12,311 nt of DNA from Alphaproteobacteria bacterium (GCA_017642565.1 JAGCOU010000054.1:1-12311); one strand, 5' to 3'; shown: positions 1-7,522, numbered from the stretch's first letter. Notes: a model not told the origin generated them from the letters alone. A program made the numbers and translations.

Positions 1-1271
1 CCACCAATCTTTGTTCTGCCACCCATTAATGGTTGTAATTTTTTTGGAATGTTTACAGAGCCGTCTGCGTTTTGGTGGTTTTCAATTATTGGAACCAAAG
101 CGCGTGGCAAAGCGATACCTGTGCAATTTAATGTTGCCACGAATTTTACTTCGCCTGTTGCGTTTTCACGGTATCTGGTATTTATTCTGCGTGCTTGGAA
201 TTGACCGATGGATGAACCAGAACCCAATTCGCGATAAGCGTTTTCAGATGGTATCCATGCTTCGACATCGTTCATTTTGATTTTGTTAAATCCCATATCG
301 CCAGTAGAATTTGCAATCACACGATATGGCAATTCAAAATCTTCCATCAATTCGCACATATTATTTAATATGAATTCATGCATTTCATCGCTTTGTTCAG
401 GTTTGCAGAAAATATATTGTTCGACTTTGTTAAATTCGTGAACACGGACAAGTCCGCGTGTGTCGCGACCTGCTGCGCCGGCTTCTTTGCGGAAACAAGG
501 TGAAAAACCAACATATTTTATAGGTAATTCGTTTTCGTTCAATATTTCGTCACTGTGCAGAGAATTTAAAATGATTTCCGCTGTGCCAGCCAAACATCTG
601 TCTGTGCCAGTCAACATAAACACATCATCGTTCATGACTGATAAATCAGAACCCAAAAAATGCCCAGCGTTGAATATGGTTTGTGGTTTTGTAATGGCAG
701 GGCATTCAATATATTTAAATCCTTTGGCTATTAATTTTTGAATTGTATAAGTTTGCACCGCTAATTCCAATTCTGCCAATTCACCACATAATGCATAAAC
801 GCGTGTGCCACAGATATTTGCGATTTTTTCAGGCAACCACCAACTATTCATATCCAATAATTCCCATTGTGGACGCGGGGTAAAATCAAATTTCGGTATA
901 TCACCTATACGGCGGATTTCAACGTTTGCAGCGTCATCGTCACCAATTGGTGCAGAAGAATCAGGAATCTGTGGAACACGGTGAAGCAAATCGTTTAATA
1001 TATTTTCTTTTTCAGCAAGTTCAGCCAAATCATTTGCAATTTCTTCGCTGATTGCTTTGGATTTAGCAATCAATGTAGCCTTGTCAGAAGAGGTTGGTAT
1101 TTCTTTAGATATTTTATTTTTTTCAGCAGTTTTTGTTTGAGTTATCGTTTTCAATTCGCGAACACGAACATCTAGTTTCAAAATATCGTCAACTACATCA
1201 GGAAAATTTTTTACCTGAGATGCGTGCTTTACAACATCTGGATTTTCACGAATAAATTTTATATCTAACAT
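1..1271 (-). CDS. serS: Seryl-tRNA synthetase, 3' end cut by window edge
   Basis: Class II aminoacyl-tRNA synthetase that charges tRNA-Ser with serine in the cytoplasm. The minus-strand frame from the ATG at 1271 stays open to the left edge (423 full codons). The N-terminus (MLDIKFIRENPDVV) and its charged helical arm (about residues 30-100) are typical of SerRS. Motif 2 appears as GFSPCFRKEAGAAGRDTRGL, followed by VRVHEFNKVE. Motif 3 lies in FQARRINTRYR and LNCTGIALPRALVPIIENHQ. The sequence ends in PLMGGRTKIGG; E. coli SerRS is 430 residues, so only a few residues are probably missing. AAGGG precedes the ATG. It lies 10 bases downstream of trxB, so it is probably cotranscribed with it. Some motif residues differ from the usual bacterial form (TLNCTG for TLNGSG, ELGSGSS for EISSCSN); see findings. 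Confidence 0.95.
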   Translation of the reverse strand, partial: MLDIKFIRENPDVVKHASQVKNFPDVVDDILKLDVRVRELKTITQTKTAEKNKISKEIPTSSDKATLIAKSKAISEEIANDLAELAEKENILNDLLHRVPQIPDSSAPIGDDDAANVEIRRIGDIPKFDFTPRPQWELLDMNSWWLPEKIANICGTRVYALCGELAELELAVQTYTIQKLIAKGFKYIECPAITKPQTIFNAGHFLGSDLSVMNDDVFMLTGTDRCLAGTAEIILNSLHSDEILNENELPIKYVGFSPCFRKEAGAAGRDTRGLVRVHEFNKVEQYIFCKPEQSDEMHEFILNNMCELMEDFELPYRVIANSTGDMGFNKIKMNDVEAWIPSENAYRELGSGSSIGQFQARRINTRYRENATGEVKFVATLNCTGIALPRALVPIIENHQNADGSVNIPKKLQPLMGGRTKIG

Positions 1272-1281
1272 TTTTCAACCC

Positions 1282-2178
1282 TTATTCTTTAGAATTTATA
1301 TAAGCAATTGCATCCATCGCGGCGCTGCATCCAGTTCCCACAGCAGTCGCTATTTGCATTTTTATACCGCTTTTGACATCGCCTGCGACAAACATACCCT
1401 TTGGCAAAGCCGAATCGTCAAGTCTTCCCATCTCATCACGTTTTATGGTTTCACTTAAATAATCTGTGTTTGCTTCGTGACCAATAGCAACAAAAATTCC
1501 GTCAGTTTCTATTTTTTTGCCGTCCATAGTTGTTGCAATCAGTCTGTCACTGTCGTCTTGTTTTTTGATAGATTTTAATTCGGTATTAAAGATACATTCT
1601 ATGTTATTGCGCTCGTTAACCCTGTCGCGAAGAACCGCTTCTGCGCGGAAAAATTCAGATTTGCGATAAATGATTTTTACGCTTTTTGCGATGTCAGCCA
1701 AATACAGCGCGTCATTTAACGCGGCATTTCCACCACCAATTACCAATACTTCGCGTCCGTTATAAAAGAATCCGTCACATGTTGCACAATAAGAAACCCC
1801 ATGCCCAAATAATTCGCGTGCGCCATCTATTTCAAGTCTGCGTGCAGTAGCCCCCGTTGCCAAAATAATTGTTTTTGCATCCAAATTTTTGCCGTTATCG
1901 CATATAACAGTAAAAGTTTCATCATCGTTGAATTTAATATCAGTGCTGGACGCGAATTCAAATTTTGCACCGAAAGATTCTGCTTGCTTTTTCATAAACA
2001 TAATTAATTCCATGCCAGAACCAGCCCAGCCTGGGTAATTTTCAAGTTTTGCAATTTCGCCAGTTTGTCCGCCAAGTGAAGCACCCGCCAAAACCAAAGT
2101 TGATTTTTTTGCGCGACCTGTGTATATAGCAGCAGTTAAACCTGCAGGACCTGAACCAAGTATAATTGTATCGTACAT
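1282..2178 (-). CDS. trxB: Thioredoxin-disulfide reductase
   Basis: FAD enzyme that passes electrons from NADPH to thioredoxin in the cytoplasm. I start it at the ATG at 2178 (298 residues), preceded by AGGAAAAAAG, rather than at the in-frame ATG at 2211, which lacks a Shine-Dalgarno and falls in a probable promoter. Seen: FAD-binding GSGPAG (residues 8-13), LATGA (107-111), the redox pair CATC (131-134) followed by DG, NADPH-binding GGGNAA (148-153), YRKSEFFRAE (171-180) where the family usually has HRRxxFRA, and the C-terminal AGDV (265-268). Length is slightly below the usual 310-320. One oddity is KMQIATA near 273-279, where the family usually has RQA contacting FAD. It follows the J-domain gene and is 10 bases ahead of serS. 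Confidence 0.95.
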   Translation of the reverse strand: MYDTIILGSGPAGLTAAIYTGRAKKSTLVLAGASLGGQTGEIAKLENYPGWAGSGMELIMFMKKQAESFGAKFEFASSTDIKFNDDETFTVICDNGKNLDAKTIILATGATARRLEIDGARELFGHGVSYCATCDGFFYNGREVLVIGGGNAALNDALYLADIAKSVKIIYRKSEFFRAEAVLRDRVNERNNIECIFNTELKSIKKQDDSDRLIATTMDGKKIETDGIFVAIGHEANTDYLSETIKRDEMGRLDDSALPKGMFVAGDVKSGIKMQIATAVGTGCSAAMDAIAYINSKE

Positions 2179-2199
2179 ATCTTTTTTCCTATCGTTTTG

Positions 2200-2234
2200 C
2201 AAGGTAAGCATAGCATAAAAACCATATCTTGCAA
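2200..2234 (-). promoter_or_regulatory. Probable trxB promoter
   Basis: On the minus strand TTGCAA (2234-2229) is followed after 16 bases by TATGCT (2212-2207). Transcription would start near 2200, about 22 bases ahead of the trxB ATG at 2178 and downstream of the alternative ATG at 2211, which supports the shorter protein. The TATGCT motif is repeated with a one-base overlap (TATGCTATGCT). The 78-base gap from the J-domain gene to the trxB ATG is the widest in this operon, which fits an internal promoter. Identified by eye from consensus similarity. Confidence 0.5.
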
Positions 2235-2256
2235 ATATAAAATAGGTCTAAAAAAA

Positions 2257-2754
2257 TTATTTCTTGAAATATTTTTTCAATGTTTCGTATGCGTTTGTGA
2301 TGCGGGTAAATTCCGCTGTGGATGATTTATCTTTGGCTGTGTCTGGGTGATATTTTTTCGCGAGTGCGCGATATTTAGTCCCGACTTCACGCCAGGTTGC
2401 TGTTATCGGTAAACCAAATGCCTGCAGGGCAGATACAATTTGTGATGGCACTGTTTTTTTTGCTGGCATTTTATCAAATGTAGAACGGCCAGTTAAAAAA
2501 TCGTTTAAAAACTGAATGTATTCTGATTCGTTTTTGTTCGCTTTTTCTTTGTCTTTGTCAGCAATGCCGAATGTTTCGCGTTCCCATTCCGCGTCTATTT
2601 CTTCTGGGGTCATGTTGGCGTAATAATTCCAATTTTTATTGTATTCGGCCGCGTGTTCTTTGCAGAACATCCAATATTCTTTTAAATCACGCGATTTTGG
2701 CGCGCGACATGTGCCGGCTTTGGTGCATCCTGGATGATCGCATTTAGTTATCAT
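2257..2754 (-). CDS. J-domain protein with N-terminal Cys/His cluster
   Basis: Small cytoplasmic co-chaperone-like protein of 165 residues. Residues 109-165 form a J domain ending the protein, with the diagnostic HPD at 136-138 in LAKKYHPDTA and the following helix (EFTRITNAYETLKK). J domains stimulate ATP hydrolysis by an Hsp70 such as DnaK. The first 35 residues carry C5, H7, C10, C16, C31 and H34, a likely metal site. The middle (about 50-100) is charged and low in complexity. It lacks the G/F linker, the CxxCxGxG repeats and the C-terminal substrate domains of DnaJ, so it is not dnaJ itself. The N-terminal Cys cluster plus C-terminal J domain resembles a family I associate with Alphaproteobacteria (recollection, not searched). 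The client is unknown. It starts 2 bases after the xerD stop. Confidence 0.85.
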   Translation of the reverse strand: MITKCDHPGCTKAGTCRAPKSRDLKEYWMFCKEHAAEYNKNWNYYANMTPEEIDAEWERETFGIADKDKEKANKNESEYIQFLNDFLTGRSTFDKMPAKKTVPSQIVSALQAFGLPITATWREVGTKYRALAKKYHPDTAKDKSSTAEFTRITNAYETLKKYFKK

Positions 2755-2756
2755 TT

Positions 2757-3620
2757 TTATATATCCTTAATTTTATTATGAGCCAAGGGATGTGCAGATT
2801 CAACCGTATCACGCAATTTTTCTGGTAATACATGAGTATAAATTTGAGTGGTAGAAATATCTTCGTGTCCCAACATTGTTTGAATCACACGCAGATTTGC
2901 ACCGCCTGCCAAAAGGTGAGATGCAAAAGAATGACGCAGGACGTGCGGGCTTACCCTGTGGGGATCGATACCGGCCAATACAGCGCATTTCTTTAATATT
3001 TTGAAAAAACCATCACGGGTTATATGACCTGATTTTGAATTGGTTGGAAATACATATTTTGAATCTGTATCGCCACGAATGTTTAACCATTTATGCAGGG
3101 CATCTTGCGCTGCTTCGTGCATGGGGACCAATCTTTCTTTGGCGCCTTTGCCGTGTATTAATAATTTATCCCCCAGATTTGCAGACAGTGGTAATTCGCA
3201 TAATTCAGATACACGCAAACCAGATGCGTAAAGCAATTCCAACATGCAACGCAGCCGCATAGATGTTTTTATATCGTCAGCCGATGATATTAATGATTCT
3301 ATTTCTTCTGGAGATAAATATTTAGGCAGTGCGCGTCCGCGTTTTGGTAATTCTAGATTATTTGTTGGGTTTTTTGTTATGATTTTTTCTAACATTAAAA
3401 ATTTGTAAAATGTGCGAAGCGCGCTCGCTTTGCGGGCAACAGAAGATGGCTTGTCCGGCAGGTGTGACAGATAGTTTTGAATATCTTCAGCGGACGCATT
3501 TAACAAATCACCAATTGAATCTTCGGCATGATGCAAATCAGAAGCATACGCGGCAAGAGTATTTTTACCACGACCTTTTTCAGCTGCCAGAGCTTCAAGA
3601 AAAATTTCTATGTATTTCAT
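2757..3620 (-). CDS. xerD: Tyrosine recombinase XerD
   Basis: Tyrosine recombinase of 287 residues that, with XerC, resolves chromosome dimers at dif. All six catalytic residues are visible: R136 (GLRVSEL), K158 (HGKGAKER), H226 and R229 (HVLRH), H252 (LGHEDISTTQ) and nucleophile Y261 (IYTHV). The N-terminal SAM-like core-binding domain spans about residues 1-90 (FLEALAAEKGRGKNTLAAY). The C-terminal ending with a HPLA motif is closer to XerD (HHPRA) than to XerC. An integrase of a mobile element is less likely, since nothing around it looks mobile and it sits inside a housekeeping operon. Its ATG overlaps the stop of an upstream micro-ORF (ATGA), suggesting translational coupling. Confidence 0.92.
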   Translation of the reverse strand: MKYIEIFLEALAAEKGRGKNTLAAYASDLHHAEDSIGDLLNASAEDIQNYLSHLPDKPSSVARKASALRTFYKFLMLEKIITKNPTNNLELPKRGRALPKYLSPEEIESLISSADDIKTSMRLRCMLELLYASGLRVSELCELPLSANLGDKLLIHGKGAKERLVPMHEAAQDALHKWLNIRGDTDSKYVFPTNSKSGHITRDGFFKILKKCAVLAGIDPHRVSPHVLRHSFASHLLAGGANLRVIQTMLGHEDISTTQIYTHVLPEKLRDTVESAHPLAHNKIKDI

Positions 3621-3748
3621 GGATAAAGAACTGTTTCTGTGAATTCAGGTGTTGTTGAAAATGATATTATCATCAAGACCAATAATAATATTATTACTGC
3701 CCAGATTATGTATTTTGTATGATTCTTTTTTCTTCTATTTAATGGCAT
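3617..3748 (-). CDS. Small single-pass membrane protein (hypothetical)
   Basis: Minus-strand ORF of 43 codons between lptG and xerD. The ATG at 3748 follows an AGGA-type Shine-Dalgarno (CTAGGATTTTACAATG) and lies 9 bases after the lptG stop. The TGA at 3619-3617 overlaps the xerD ATG by 4 bases. The product has a basic head (residues 1-13: MPLNRRKKNHTKY), one hydrophobic helix (about 14-30, from IIWAVIILLL) and a short tail with acidic residues (FTETVLYP at the C-terminus). The positive-inside rule predicts an N-in topology. I recognise no family. The coupling at both ends, the RBS and the coherent membrane profile argue for a real gene. It could act with LptG, or it could mainly couple translation of xerD. 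Confidence 0.65.
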   Translation of the reverse strand: MPLNRRKKNHTKYIIWAVIILLLVLMIISFSTTPEFTETVLYP

Positions 3749-3757
3749 TGTAAAATC

Positions 3758-4825
3758 CTAGATTGTATCAAAACTCGTTATAAACACGCATGCTGCGGCA
3801 ATTATGATTATCTGGGGCGCGATAATCGCGATTAATGGCGGTAGTGCCCCCGTATTGCCCAGAGCGTTGAACAGGTTTACTATGAAATAAAGTGCGAAAC
3901 AGGTCAAAATTCCCAAACTGAACTTAATCCCAAAACTGTAATTTCTGCGCTGTTTCGTTTGGGAAAACGCAATCCCAAGAATCACCATTGCTATCATGTT
4001 CAAAGGCAAGAAAAACAGAGTCCAAAATTGAACCATGTGTCCACGCATGGAAACCCCGATATGATTCATTTTCTTTATAAAGCCAGGCAATTGCCAAAAT
4101 GAAATCTGGTCTGGTTGTAAATATCTATCCAAAACTGTGACGGGGGTTAATTTAGTGTCTATGTGTTTTGGTGCTTTTTTGACAATGCCGTCTGAATTGA
4201 TTGTTTCTGCGTTTTCTATGTCAAATCCGTTTTGGGAAAGCCGTGCAGATTTAGCAGCCACGCGTTCTTTAATTGTGAATTTTTCGTCTTGTAATAATAT
4301 TGTAATATCATCAAAGATTATGTCTTTGTTTTGAGCAACATGTAATCCTTTGGCCCGCGCCATTAAAAAGCCACTATCTGAAGATTCTCGTAGCCAAATT
4401 GCGTTATCTATCAGTTTTAATTGATGGCCTGTCAAATTGCTCGTAGTGAGTTTTACCGAATAAGGATTTACAACAGTTGATGCAAATATACCAATTAAAA
4501 TAGCCCCAATCACAAAAGGTTTCGCAATTTGAAAAGGTGCTAAGCCTGTGCCTGATACAATTATAAGTTCTGAAGATTTTGTCAGATTATAAAATGCCAC
4601 CAATGTCCCCATAAATACCGCCAAAGGTAAAAACATGGGGATATACTCTAGTAATCTTATCCATGTATCCATCAATGTTGAGATTGTGTCAGGGTTGGCA
4701 GAAAGCCTTTCTACGAAAGTTACCGTGAAAATTACACCGCACACCGTTAACATCACTAAAAAGAAACTCGCAAAAAAACGGCGCAACAGGAATAATGTCA
4801 AAACATTGGGTTTAAATCTATACAT
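3758..4825 (-). CDS. lptG: LPS export permease of the LptF/LptG family, probably LptG
   Basis: Inner-membrane subunit of the LptB2FG transporter that extracts lipopolysaccharide and passes it to the LptC-LptA bridge. At 355 residues it has the family length and layout: three N-terminal helices (about 12-34, 56-80, 102-120), a periplasmic beta-rich domain (about 121-265), and three C-terminal helices (about 267-287, 300-320, 328-351). The cytoplasmic signature SELIIVSGTGLAPFQIAKP (85-103) matches the LptF/G coupling region (SELIVMRAAG-like). FVERL near 37-41 favours LptG over LptF. No lptF lies beside it here. The start at 4825 has no Shine-Dalgarno, and a strong -10 element ends only 7 bases upstream, so the message may be leaderless. 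It heads the minus-strand operon. Confidence 0.88.
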   Translation of the reverse strand: MYRFKPNVLTLFLLRRFFASFFLVMLTVCGVIFTVTFVERLSANPDTISTLMDTWIRLLEYIPMFLPLAVFMGTLVAFYNLTKSSELIIVSGTGLAPFQIAKPFVIGAILIGIFASTVVNPYSVKLTTSNLTGHQLKLIDNAIWLRESSDSGFLMARAKGLHVAQNKDIIFDDITILLQDEKFTIKERVAAKSARLSQNGFDIENAETINSDGIVKKAPKHIDTKLTPVTVLDRYLQPDQISFWQLPGFIKKMNHIGVSMRGHMVQFWTLFFLPLNMIAMVILGIAFSQTKQRRNYSFGIKFSLGILTCFALYFIVNLFNALGNTGALPPLIAIIAPQIIIIAAACVFITSFDTI

Positions 4826-4861
4826 AATCTATATTATAATAGTTAGAAATCATAATTGCAA
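4826..4861 (-). promoter_or_regulatory. Probable lptG promoter giving a leaderless message
   Basis: On the minus strand TTGCAA (4861-4856) is followed by a 17-base spacer and a perfect TATAAT (4838-4833). The expected start point is about 7 bases on, at 4826 or 4825, which is the A of the lptG ATG. No Shine-Dalgarno precedes that ATG, in keeping with a leaderless transcript. The TTGCAA is its own reverse complement and may also serve the divergent greA promoter. Assigned from consensus similarity and spacing only. Confidence 0.6.
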
Positions 4862-4889
4862 AATTAAATTTTATGTTATACTGTTGTTT
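4855..4889 (+). promoter_or_regulatory. Probable greA-mutL promoter
   Basis: On the plus strand TATACT (4877-4882) is a good -10 element. The -35 is either ATTGCA (4855-4860, 16-base spacer) or the overlapping TTGCAA (4856-4861, 15-base spacer). Transcription would start near 4889, leaving a leader of about 20 bases that carries the AAAGG Shine-Dalgarno of greA. It overlaps the divergent lptG promoter, so RNA polymerase probably occupies only one of the two at a time. Confidence 0.5.
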
Positions 4890-4908
4890 CTAATCAAAGG
4901 TGTTATTT

Positions 4909-5379
4909 ATGGAAAAGAAACCAATTTCTCGCCAGGGGTTTGAAAGCCTGGTCCAAGAATTAAAAGATTTAAAAGAAAACCAAAGACCAGAAATATTAAA
5001 GGTGGTCCAATGGGCGCGTTCCCTTGGAGATTTGTCTGAAAATGCAGATTATAGCGCTGCCAAGGAAAAGCAACGTCAAATCGATAAACGTATACAATTT
5101 ATTGAATCTACAATTGAAAACGCTCAAATCATAGATATAGATAATCTTTCTGGAAATCGTGTCGTGTTCGGCGCAAAAGTCGTCACAGAAGACGAAGATG
5201 GCAACAAAATGGAATGCAGAATTTTGTCAGATGTAGAATCTGATGGTCGTATGGTTATATCTTGTACTTCGCCTGTGGGGCGCGCGTTAATTGGGCATTG
5301 TGTCGGGGATACTTGCACAGTTAGATTGCCCAGCGGGGAAAAGGAATTTGAAATTATTGACATAAAGTTCAAGGACTAG
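4909..5379 (+). CDS. greA: Transcription elongation factor GreA
   Basis: Cytoplasmic factor that enters the secondary channel of RNA polymerase and promotes cleavage of backtracked RNA. I place the start at the ATG at 4909 (156 residues) because AAAGG lies 8 bases upstream. A GTG in frame at 4900 overlaps that Shine-Dalgarno and is rejected. The N-terminal coiled coil (about 1-75) carries the diagnostic tip motif ARSLGDLSENADYSAAKEKQ (36-55), including acidic D41 and E44. The C-terminal FKBP-like domain (about 80-156) has the SPVGRALIG (121-129) and VGD signature. The intact tip acids and the E. coli-like length (158) favour GreA over a Gfh-type inhibitor. It is first in a plus-strand unit with mutL one base behind. 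Confidence 0.96.
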   Translation: MEKKPISRQGFESLVQELKDLKENQRPEILKVVQWARSLGDLSENADYSAAKEKQRQIDKRIQFIESTIENAQIIDIDNLSGNRVVFGAKVVTEDEDGNKMECRILSDVESDGRMVISCTSPVGRALIGHCVGDTCTVRLPSGEKEFEIIDIKFKD

Positions 5380-5380
5380 G

Positions 5381-7123
5381 ATGCCGATTCGTGTTTTACC
5401 AGATTTTTTAATAAATCAAATAGCCGCAGGAGAGGTCGTTGAAAGACCTGCGAGTGTTGTCAAAGAATTGGTCGAAAATGCGCTGGATGCAGGCGCAGAC
5501 CAAATAATCATAGATGTTGTTGATGGTGGCAGAACTATGATTTCTGTGATTGATAATGGGCGCGGAATGGAACGCGAAGATTTGGCTAGTTGTGTGTTGC
5601 GACATGCTACATCTAAATTGCCTGATGATGATTTGCTTAATATAAATTTTATGGGATTTCGTGGTGAAGCTTTGCCGTCTATTGCGTCTGTATCTGATAT
5701 GATAATAGACACTTTTCATGAAAATGCAGAACATGGGTTACAATTAGATGCCGATACAAATGAAATAAGGCCGTGCGATTGGGAAAGCGGAACGCGTATA
5801 CGGGTTGCTAATTTGTTTGCTAAGACACCTGCGCGATTAAAATTTTTAAACAGTGATAAATCTGAGATGATGGCAGTAGTGGACACTGTTAAACGGCTCG
5901 CTATGGCGCGCAGTGATGTCGGTTTCGTTTTAAATAACAAATGGCGTTTCCCAAAAGACCAAGATTTAATTGAACGTGTAATTTCTGTTATGGGCGAAGA
6001 TGTTCGTGGACAAATGTTGGCGGTAGACGCAAAGTCAAATTCTGCAAATATTCATATTCACGGATTTATATCTAGACCAACTTTGAGACGGGCGTCTTCC
6101 ATAGACCAATATTTATTTGTAAATGGTCGACCTGTGAAAGATAAAGTTTTGGTATCAAGTTTACGCGCTGCCTATATGGATGTTATGCATGCACGTGAAT
6201 TTCCTTTGTGTGCTTTGTATTTGGAATTACCTTCGCGTGAAGTAGATGTAAATGTGTCGCCTGCAAAAACAGAGGTTCATTTTTTAGAGCCAACACATGT
6301 GCGTGCTTTTATAATTAAAAGTTTGCGTGAAGTATTATCAAAAACTTTGAATGAAAACATTCAAAATGATGTGTTAGAGCCAACAGCAAAATTCGAAATG
6401 CCAACACAGAAAAATTTCTTTGATGAAAATTTTTGTAAACCAAATTTATATGCAAAAAATTTTGTCGCAGAAAACGATGTATACGATAAAAATCATCATA
6501 TACAAGAGATTAATACAGATAAGAATATTGAACAATCTTTTGTCGATTCTCAATTTGATTTACCGCTGGGGCGCGTTATTGGACAATTGAATAATAAATA
6601 TATTTTGGCAGAGAATAAAAATGGTTTTGTTATCATAGATCAACATGCTGCTCATGAAAGAATTACTTATGAAAGATTGCGTAAACACGAAATAAAAACA
6701 CAGCCTCTTTTAACACCTGTGGTTGTTAATTTGCGCAGTGAAGAGGTTGATGCTGTGTTGATGATTCAAGACGAATTGCAATTATGCGGATTGCATCTGG
6801 ACAGGTTTGGGGATAACGCAATTGCTATTTTTGAAAAACCTGCTGATTGGGATTTAAATTGGGAATCTGTTTTTCGTGAAATAGCAGATGAAGTGCGCGC
6901 CGTTGGTCATTCTTCGCGTTTGAGCGAAAAATTGCATCTAAAATTAGCCAATTTTGCGTGTCATCATTCGGTAAGGGCAGGCAGAAAATTAAGTTTCAGT
7001 GAAATGGATGCGCTTTTGCGAGATATAGAAAAGACAGAGCGAGGCGGAGAATGTAATCATGGACGACCAGTGTACAAGGTGATATCAATAGCAGAAATAG
7101 ATTCTATGTTTGAACGAATATAG
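5381..7123 (+). CDS. mutL: DNA mismatch repair protein MutL
   Basis: Mismatch repair ATPase that links MutS recognition to strand incision. At 580 residues it has the GHKL N-terminal domain: NQIAAGEVVERPASVVKELV (12-31), E32 and N33, DNGRGM (58-63), RHATSK (74-79), FRGEAL (93-98), and TPARLKFL in the TPAR loop (149-156). A polar, low-complexity linker follows (about 325-395, rich in N, K, F and E). The C-terminal dimerisation domain carries DQHAAHERITYE (420-431), which fits the endonuclease metal motif DQHA(X)2E(X)4E, plus AC (526-527) and CNHGRP (558-563), close to the usual ACR and C-P-H-x-R-P elements. This is therefore predicted to be a nicking MutL, as in bacteria lacking MutH. AAGGA inside the greA end serves as its RBS, so it is cotranscribed with greA. 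Confidence 0.96.
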   Translation: MPIRVLPDFLINQIAAGEVVERPASVVKELVENALDAGADQIIIDVVDGGRTMISVIDNGRGMEREDLASCVLRHATSKLPDDDLLNINFMGFRGEALPSIASVSDMIIDTFHENAEHGLQLDADTNEIRPCDWESGTRIRVANLFAKTPARLKFLNSDKSEMMAVVDTVKRLAMARSDVGFVLNNKWRFPKDQDLIERVISVMGEDVRGQMLAVDAKSNSANIHIHGFISRPTLRRASSIDQYLFVNGRPVKDKVLVSSLRAAYMDVMHAREFPLCALYLELPSREVDVNVSPAKTEVHFLEPTHVRAFIIKSLREVLSKTLNENIQNDVLEPTAKFEMPTQKNFFDENFCKPNLYAKNFVAENDVYDKNHHIQEINTDKNIEQSFVDSQFDLPLGRVIGQLNNKYILAENKNGFVIIDQHAAHERITYERLRKHEIKTQPLLTPVVVNLRSEEVDAVLMIQDELQLCGLHLDRFGDNAIAIFEKPADWDLNWESVFREIADEVRAVGHSSRLSEKLHLKLANFACHHSVRAGRKLSFSEMDALLRDIEKTERGGECNHGRPVYKVISIAEIDSMFERI

Positions 7124-7180
7124 TGCTTTACTTATTGATGTTTTTTTACTAGGCTTGTTCTATAAAAAAGGAGATTATTC

Positions 7181-7507
7181 ATGAATGAAACAGTAGAAGT
7201 CGTTAATCAAGTCGGTCAACAGGCTGGTCAAAATATACCTTTGGCGCAACAGCAAGGAGATGCCTGGGGTATGGTTATTTATTGCGTTATCATAATGGTA
7301 ATTTTGTATTTGTTTATGATACGCCCAAACAAAAAACGTATGGCTGAATATCAAAAAATGCTCGACAGTGTTAAGGTTGGCAATCGTGTTTTGGCTGCTG
7401 GAATTTATGGAACTGTTAAGAAAGTAAACGAAAAAACAATTGATATGGAAGTCGCAAAGGGCGTCGTTATTGAAGTTAATAAAAATGCTATTGCGAGTAT
7501 AGAATAA
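7181..7507 (+). CDS. yajC: Preprotein translocase accessory subunit YajC
   Basis: Small inner-membrane protein that associates with SecDF and assists SecYEG-dependent export. The 108 residues comprise a Gln-rich head of about 26 residues, one helix (about 29-47), then the family hallmark MIRPNKKRMAEYQKML (46-61) and a cytoplasmic SH3-like tail with VKVGNRVLAAGIYGTVKKV (64-82), corresponding to the usual KKGDxVVTxGGIxGxV. AAGGAG lies 9 bases before the ATG. It opens a canonical yajC-secD-secF cluster, 57 bases after mutL. That gap has a T-run and a weak TATAAA but no promoter I would defend. Confidence 0.94.
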   Translation: MNETVEVVNQVGQQAGQNIPLAQQQGDAWGMVIYCVIIMVILYLFMIRPNKKRMAEYQKMLDSVKVGNRVLAAGIYGTVKKVNEKTIDMEVAKGVVIEVNKNAIASIE

Positions 7508-7522
7508 TTTCAGGGGTATGTT

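Noticed and set aside
460..741. Plus-strand open frame of 93 codons opposite serS
   Set aside because: It is the antisense shadow of conserved SerRS coding sequence, with no Shine-Dalgarno and low-information composition.
2179..2211. Upstream ATG at 2211 as the trxB start
   Set aside because: It has no RBS, would add 11 atypical residues before the FAD motif, and overlaps a likely -10 element.
2757..3620. Tyrosine recombinase as a phage or island integrase
   Set aside because: It has XerD-like termini, lies within a housekeeping operon, and I see no attachment-site repeats or mobile genes.
3683..3696. Palindrome TAATAATATTATTA as an operator
   Set aside because: It lies inside the micro-ORF's hydrophobic helix, where runs of Ile/Leu codons in an AT-rich genome readily create it.
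5408..5734. Minus-strand open frames of about 100 codons opposite the mutL N-terminus
   Set aside because: They run antisense to strongly conserved MutL motifs, have no RBS and no recognisable product.
7124..7180. T-run (7141-7147) after mutL considered as a terminator, and TATAAA (7161-7166) as a yajC promoter
   Set aside because: No GC stem precedes the T-run, and no -35 element lies at 16-18 bases from TATAAA (TTGATG is 20 bases away).
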